DNA of 64,000 bases from Schistosoma mansoni. Taxonomy: Eukaryota > Platyhelminthes > Trematoda > Strigeidida > Schistosomatidae. The DNA lies in the NCBI RefSeq assembly GCF_000237925.1, contig NC_031496.1:16638889-16702888 (forward strand). The letters run 5' to 3'. Positions 59,041 to 64,000 of the stretch are shown here, piece after piece; the stretch's first letter is position 1; every line of letters starts with the position of its first letter. The position numbers were made by a program, and so were the translations under genes. The notes beneath the pieces were generated by a model. It was not told the DNA's origin. It did no database searches and saw only the letters and a list, made by a program, of their open reading frames with translations.

Positions 59041-59882
59041 CGAATTTTAAGGATTATATAGAATATCAACGACTACAATTTGTGAACGAATATGTGCAAA
59101 TAAAATTATAAATTCCATTATAGAGTCCAGTATTATAAAGTGAAATAGAATGTCATTATCTCACTTTTTATTTTGTCAAAAATTTCAACAAGATAGTCAG
59201 AAACTGAACAAATAATTTAATTAAACCATGCATTAGAAGATTGTACACATAACCACTTGGCTTAAACATTTGAAAACTGAAATTTTAGTTAGTTGATTAC
59301 TGATGCTCATTAGAAAATTATAGAATTGACTTTTATACTGACCGATAATTGTCACAAAGACTTATATGAGAACGTGCTCCACGTATGACTGAAAACCGAA
59401 TCATTTAGTCTCACAACAGAAGATATTAACAAGGCATCCTGGTTATTACCTCCAACTACGCAACATTATATAAAGTGAATCAATTTATTAAAGCAATTAG
59501 ACTAGTGCTTATAGCCAAACGTGATTTTTATAATTAGAATACTATTAAATAAAAAATAATGTGATATCAGTCACTAATTTACAGTCAATTAGAGGAATAT
59601 GAGTACAGTTCGGAATATGCTTTTCAATTACGAGCTATTTTGTGCTCTGACAGTATCCGGAGGTAAATGTTTTTTTTTATTTAAACTGTAACACAGAATT
59701 TGATATTGATCGCAATTTCTCTCAAACAGATTATATACACAGGCAGTTGTATTTTATATTGTAAAACATATAAATGAAGAATGAATCTCTTTAACGACCG
59801 CTATCTTCTAAAATGAAGTTCTTTGAGCAACATAGCATGAACAACTTGCAATAAAACCACATTAGTACTAATACCTGCATAC

Positions 59883-60034
59883 CTGATTAATATAAGATCT
59901 AATTCATTGCCAGCTCGTAAAATCTCCGCCTTGACTTGTTCGTACGTCTTGCCAACTGTTAAGGAATTACAAATGCTTACTATAACGTCACCAACCTCTA
60001 TGCCCGCTTGATTGGCTAGTCCATTTGAGGTCAC
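59883..60034 (-). CDS. PDZ/PDLIM-ZASP-like gene, C-terminal part of the PDZ domain
   Basis: Bounded by an acceptor (ctttcag) and donor (GTATGC), 152 nt, in phase 0 at its start and phase 2 at its end. It encodes VTSNGLANQAGIEVGDVIVS, then NSLTVGKTYEQVKAEILRAG and NELDLILIR: the second half of a PDZ domain (the G-L-A...A-G-I-x-V-G-D turn, then the helix that lines the ligand groove, then the last strand). PDZ domains bind C-terminal or internal peptide tails; in PDLIM/ZASP proteins the partner is alpha-actinin. Confidence 0.88.
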
Positions 60035-60300
60035 CTGAAAGTAAGAATAATGATTAATTCATAATTTGATTTCATACTACGTGTAAAAATTTAAATGTAC
60101 AAACAGTTCAGTGGATACAAGTGTTAAATATGTTCAGATGTTTCACTTAATGATTAACTAATTTTTAGATTCTTCATGTAAACAATGCTAAGGTTTAGTG
60201 ATCTGAGTCATTGTAAGATGCAAGCTTTGATCCGATTAGTGAAACTATTCCAAAATATTAGTCTTAATGAATTAACTACATTTTTATGTATTTATTAACA

Positions 60301-60531
60301 AGACCATATAAAGCATCATCTACTGACGTTAAGACTAGTCAGATGTGGCAGAAATTTGTGGAACCATGCCTTTCCCGTGTTGGACCAGAACACGTTTCTA
60401 TATCATTATTTCCTTATAGATGTCAGAGTTCATATAGCTTCATTGCTTATTACGTTTTCAAACCTGATAATCAATGTCAAGTTATAACTGTCATTTCTTA
60501 TAACCCTGTAGAAATAATAAAACATTGTTAA
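60301..60531 (+). CDS. Unassigned frame antisense within PDZ-gene intron
   Basis: 76 codons from an AG-preceded start (attaacaag) to a TAA, including SQMWQKFVEPCLSRVGPEHV and IAYYVFKPDNQCQVITVISY. Composition is even and protein-like, with three Cys, and the frame ends in a natural stop. I do not recognise it. It might be the last exon of a nested plus-strand gene, a retrocopy, or chance. Confidence 0.25.
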   Translation, partial: RPYKASSTDVKTSQMWQKFVEPCLSRVGPEHVSISLFPYRCQSSYSFIAYYVFKPDNQCQVITVISYNPVEIIKHC

Positions 60532-61205
60532 CTAAAAGAAAAATGAGTTTTCGTCCACTCTGTATGTTTGAACTATTTATATTTAATTTATACAAGGTTA
60601 TTCAATCGAATTGATACTCCTTAACAGTGCAGATCCACGACTCCACCAGCGATCAAATTCAGAACTTTCCAGTTTCACAGCGTACTCTTTGCCATTAGTA
60701 CATCAGTACAGTACTAACTTCAGTCAATTTGTAATATAATGTGACAGTAATCTAATATCACTAGGAGGCAACTGTTTCCTTCTTCACATACGTGATCTCT
60801 ACCAGTAGTAACATCTTACTAGAACCTCAAGTATATCTTGAAGCAAAATGACTAGTGCGCTATTACAGTGTGATTGAAAGAGTTTAATGGTCACTGGTTT
60901 AATTCAGAGTCTGTAATCATCACAAGTTTATACGTACTACTAACGAGTTCCCTACTAGGACAAATAGCTATCCAACGCTCTTTGAGTTTCTATAGGACTC
61001 CGAACGTAATCAATCTATGACGAATACAGCCAACAAATTAAACAAATCTTCATAATATCACTTTAATGAAACGATTAAAATTGTTTCTTTTTCGTATCTG
61101 ATGCTCATTATACTTCCCATACTTTTGAAATAGGTTAGAAAATATTATAAATTACATATTATTTATTCTCAGCAGAGAATTTTGTGGAAATTTCAGTAAT
61201 TTTAT

Positions 61206-61427
61206 AGTTGAATTCATGAGTCAATTAAAGCTAGACCACTATGAAAAACCTGAAAACGTCCATCCAGTGCTTCTCTCGCGCGAGACTCATAGGTCCTGGA
61301 TTCCAATCTCACGAGGCAGAATTGTGGATGCGCACTGTTCAGAAGTCCCACAACAGGACGAAACGACCGTCCAGTGCTTCCAGGTTTTCCATGGTGGTCC
61401 AGCTTCAATTAACTCATGAATTCAACT
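61206..61427 (+). mobile_element. tRNA-headed SINE/foldback with decayed hammerhead (copy F4)
   Basis: Terminal inverted repeats of about 45 bp ('gtcaattaaagctagacca' against 'tggtccagcttcaattaact') enclose a decayed tRNA-like part (61277-61315, 'gcgcgagactcataggtcct') and a hammerhead block at 61331-61376. Stem I (gcactg/cagtgc), stem II and GAAAC are kept, but the core heptamer is TTCAGAA, so it should be inactive. Confidence 0.8.
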
Positions 61428-61429
61428 AT

Positions 61430-62865
61430 AAAATTATTATTTATTCATTAGCAACTCTTTTATTTAACACAGATTTTCAATAAGAAAAAAAATTTACCGT
61501 TAAAGTTCATTTGTATGTTAAGGCTTATTAAATGACCAAATAAATGTTGGACTTTTATCAGTAACTTTTAAAAACACAAACAACCAATTGTTTAAACCAA
61601 TCAACAATTCGAAAGAAAATTCGAAACAATTTTACAATATACATAATATTCAAGTTCTTTTCTTAAGTTGGATATATATATATATGACAACCTTTTTTAA
61701 TGACATGTTTATTATATTTATTATAACTAGGTCATAAGTTATGATAAATGGAACTACAAGAACATTTCTATAAACGTTTGAATTATTTCCTGCTTTTGTC
61801 CTTCAAAGTTAAATATTTTCTGCACTTTTATAAATTCATTGATCATTCATTTGTCAACAATAATTTGCGGGAATACAAAATAAAGTAAATACATATTTCT
61901 TATTTCTCCTTCTTTTCACTCTTTATTAGTTTTTATTCTTTCTTTCTTTTTTTTTTTTGAAACACCTGATAGTCATCATTCATTGAATTCTAATGTCATT
62001 ATTATATAATTCACAAATGGTTACAATCTGATTTCCCTTTCTATTTTTTTTTATTTTTGAAAAGATGATACAAATGTTTCACAGTACGGTTTTTTTGTTC
62101 AGAAGACCTTAGGAAAGGGATGTCTTTCTTGAATAAGATATTTATATTTTGACATAATTTATAAATAGATACTTGAAATTCGAAGAGCTTGAAATACCTT
62201 ATGCCTACGTTATTAAAATGGATGCATAAACTAAGGACTTTTTCTAGTTAACAAGTACGTGTGGGGAAAAAAAGGAATACTATACTAAAGTTAATGTATA
62301 TGAATTGTATTGTTGATATTTAATGAAATTTTTCAGTTACATAAACTAGAATAAATTAAGATATCTAAACAAAAAATCGTAATACCATTCGATGTCAGTT
62401 GGAAAATTATTGAATACTAAGATATCTCTTTCATCTGAGTTCATATGTTCGCCGATGAGAACGAAATCCATGTATTTGATTAATTAAGATCACCAAATCA
62501 TTGGATACGTTTTAATGGTCTCTTTATTCGTATTAGTTTTTGGCCTCTTAGAATATATTATTAACAAGTTTCTCAGGTTTATGAGTACAATTAATCTAAT
62601 TAACTCGACTAATTAAATCATTCATTTCACCTTGAGTCATACATTTAGTGTAGGAGATAGTATTACTACTGAACTGCAAGTTGGATACTTGGAATCCCTA
62701 ATTTTATTCCATATTTCCTCTACCCGAAGTTTGTGCTGATGATGTCGTTCAGAAGGACGATGAAAGCTCCACGACCAAACTATCCAGCTCAGACAACAAA
62801 ACTCCATCAAAATCATCCACTTGAGCTACAAATCTTCTCCACCATGTCAAAAGTGTATAACACTG
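61430..62865. other. AT-rich sequence without recognised features
   Basis: PDZ-gene intron or flank with poly-T and poly-A runs; nothing I can name. Confidence 0.45.
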
Positions 62866-62867
62866 AA

Positions 62868-62970
62868 GTCAGTCAGTCAGCTACAACGTAGGACCAAACA
62901 CATATATGCATCTGTCCAAGTTGCAATACCTCGTCAGCACAACAAGATGAACACCAGATTCATAATAATA
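62868..62970 (-). mobile_element. Solo LINE 3' tail
   Basis: About 100 bp nearly identical to the 3' end at 3366-3465, starting with TCAGTCAGTCAG and ending 'accagattcataataatac'. Only the tail is present, so a very short insertion. Confidence 0.75.
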
Positions 62971-63176
62971 CTGAAGAGTTTGAAGTTTAGATGAATTACT
63001 TATCAAGTCCTTTGTGGTTTTCAATAAATCTCCCATTCATGTATAAAATCTTTTGATTAAATAACTTAAAATAGACTCTCTGGTTTCTGGTTTCATTTAG
63101 AAATATAATTATTACTGAAGTTCTACAAATCGTATTACAGTGTACTAGCATTATATTTATCTTAACCACTACTTAC

Positions 63177-63217
63177 CTTTCGATCAATAAAATAATGTCC
63201 AGCGAATTCTAATTTAA
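63177..63217 (-). CDS. Probable small upstream exon of the PDZ gene
   Basis: On the minus strand a donor GTAAGT lies at 63176-63171 after codons reading KLEFAGHYFIDRK, which would join in phase 0 to VTSNGLANQAG of the next exon. That matches the PDZ stretch after the carboxylate-binding loop (…GG-x-E-F…). The acceptor is either at 63218 (41-nt exon) or ten bases further in; the frame is closed upstream. The first part of the PDZ domain would lie beyond 64000. Confidence 0.45.
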
Positions 63218-63323
63218 CTTGAATATTTTACATTTTGTCGAATGTCAAAAGATTATAAGATATATGACTTTAAATGAACTCACATTAACTTATTCATTGA
63301 TCTAATCAACTAACCATCTTTAC

Positions 63324-63405
63324 TTTTAAATTCGCTTAGTATTGTTTGTTTGAATCTTCCCATTGATGTTTAGGACTGCAACTGGTCAGTCTCTTATTGG
63401 CATAT
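63324..63405. repeat. Arm-and-segment repeat beside the hammerhead SINE
   Basis: 63324-63362 repeats the foldback arm at 36235-36272 and is followed by 'ttgatgtttaggactgcaac', the reverse complement of the loop at 36273-36313. No second arm is present here. Confidence 0.75.
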
Positions 63406-63450
63406 GTGCATACTGTGCGTATTGCCTCGATATAGCCTTAATTCACAAGC

Positions 63451-63640
63451 ATGGTAAGCAAAGATGGATAGTGGCTAGCAGTGGAATCCAGGACGCACGT
63501 TTCGTCCTATTTGGGACTCGTCAGTTGGATGTACCTGCACCTCAGAGTTGATGTTCACTCTGGGACTCGAACCCAGTACCTTTCACTTCAAACATCATTG
63601 CGTTATCCACTCAGCTACTGAGTGGATATTATTATTGTAA
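63451..63640 (-). mobile_element. Sm-alpha-like SINE with intact hammerhead core
   Basis: On the minus strand: A box (tagctgagtggataacgc, about 63601-63619), B box (gggttcgagtccc, 63561-63573), then the hammerhead at about 63483-63534. The layout equals 36031-36222. The tRNA-like boxes suggest transcription by RNA polymerase III. Confidence 0.88.
63483..63534 (-). ncRNA. Hammerhead ribozyme motif, Sm-alpha type
   Basis: Read on the minus strand: stem I atcca/tggat, core CTGACGA, stem II gtcc-caaata-ggac, GAAAC and a very short stem III leading to GTC, the cleavage triplet. This matches the natural schistosome hammerhead, which also has a long, loop-interacting stem I and a minimal stem III. 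Confidence 0.85.
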
Positions 63641-63726
63641 ATATTAATTGCGATAGAAACATAAGAATAATAAAGAATAATTAAACTAATATACATTGTA
63701 GTAAATCGTTAGGATATATATTTCTT

Positions 63727-63911
63727 AGTTGAAAGCGTGAGTCAATTGAAGCTAGACCACCATGGAAAACCTGGAAACACTGGACGGCCGTTTCGTCCTA
63801 TTATGGGACTCCTCGGCAGTGCGCATCCACGAACCCGCTCTCGCGAGATTCGAACCCAGGACCTACCAGTCTCGAGCCGAAGCCCTTAACCAGTGGTCTA
63901 TCGGTTAAGGG
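63727..63911 (-). mobile_element. tRNA-headed SINE with near-intact hammerhead (copy F5)
   Basis: On the minus strand the tRNA-like head is best kept here: 'gaccactggttaagggct' (A box), 'gggttcgaatctcg' (B box, near 63845-63858), then a hammerhead at 63778-63822 with stems I and II and GTC intact and core CCGAGGA (one change from CTGAGGA). The far end has the usual 'tggtctagcttcaattgact' terminal repeat; the head side lacks the opposite inverted copy and instead abuts a hairpin. Confidence 0.8.
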
Positions 63912-63922
63912 CTTAGGCTCGA
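63872..63922. repeat. 20-bp hairpin at the SINE boundary
   Basis: The left arm 63872-63891 (…agcccttaacc) and the right arm 63903-63922 (ggttaagggct…) pair with one mismatch around an 11-base loop. Confidence 0.85.
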
Positions 63923-63924
63923 CA

Positions 63925-64000
63925 GAAGACAAGTATAAGGAATGTTATTCCGAACAGTGTAGATTATGGTACAGCATTGTCAGGTATTTATAGTTGAATT
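63925..64000 (+). mobile_element. LTR-like repeat fossil, edge of window
   Basis: Matches the opposite strand of 49950-50045. It is cut by the window end; family uncertain. Confidence 0.35.

Overview
The window looks like nuclear DNA of a blood fluke (Schistosoma or a close relative). It is AT-rich, its genes are split into exons with very short 5' introns (32-58 bp) followed by long ones, and it is full of retroelement debris: RTE-type LINEs, a Penelope-like fragment, LTR-type fossils, and tRNA-headed SINEs carrying hammerhead-ribozyme motifs like the known Sm-alpha elements. Species cannot be fixed from sequence alone.

Three host genes can be supported. (1) 13687-23287, plus: a six-exon SNF2-family translocase of the ERCC6L/PICH type, 1318 codons, every intron in phase 0, complete from ATG to stop. 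(2) 42170-40037, minus: a five-exon ARL8 small GTPase, 185 aa, complete. (3) 63217-57055, minus: the middle of a PDZ/PDLIM-ZASP-like gene. Two exons are clear and a third small upstream exon is probable; the first exon(s) lie beyond the right edge and no LIM exons are visible to the left.

Layout: 1-3360 has no recognisable gene. 3360-13400 is a pile of RTE-type LINE fragments, mostly minus strand. 13687-23380 is the ERCC6L-like gene, with a Penelope-like fragment in intron 4 and a LINE-associated repeat in intron 5. 24340-26925 is a plus-strand LINE with a nearly intact reverse transcriptase. 26930-33400 is mostly empty, with old LINE, SINE and non-autonomous repeats and a long minus-strand LINE at 31645-33390. 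34150-37262 holds LTR-type fossils and a degraded hammerhead SINE. 38020-38650 is a large imperfect palindrome made from a LINE tail. 40037-42170 is ARL8. 42470-44515 carries three diverged copies of one repeat. 44770-47100 holds two LINEs of one family facing tail to tail. 47100-57000 is largely AT-rich intergenic sequence with scattered repeats. 57055-63217 is the PDZ gene with SINEs in or beside its introns.

The host genes are unrelated in pathway: anaphase DNA-bridge resolution, lysosome positioning and probably muscle Z-disc scaffolding. Nothing suggests they are co-regulated. The most interesting material is the hammerhead/tRNA-headed repeat family with long terminal inverted repeats, five copies of which show different stages of ribozyme decay.
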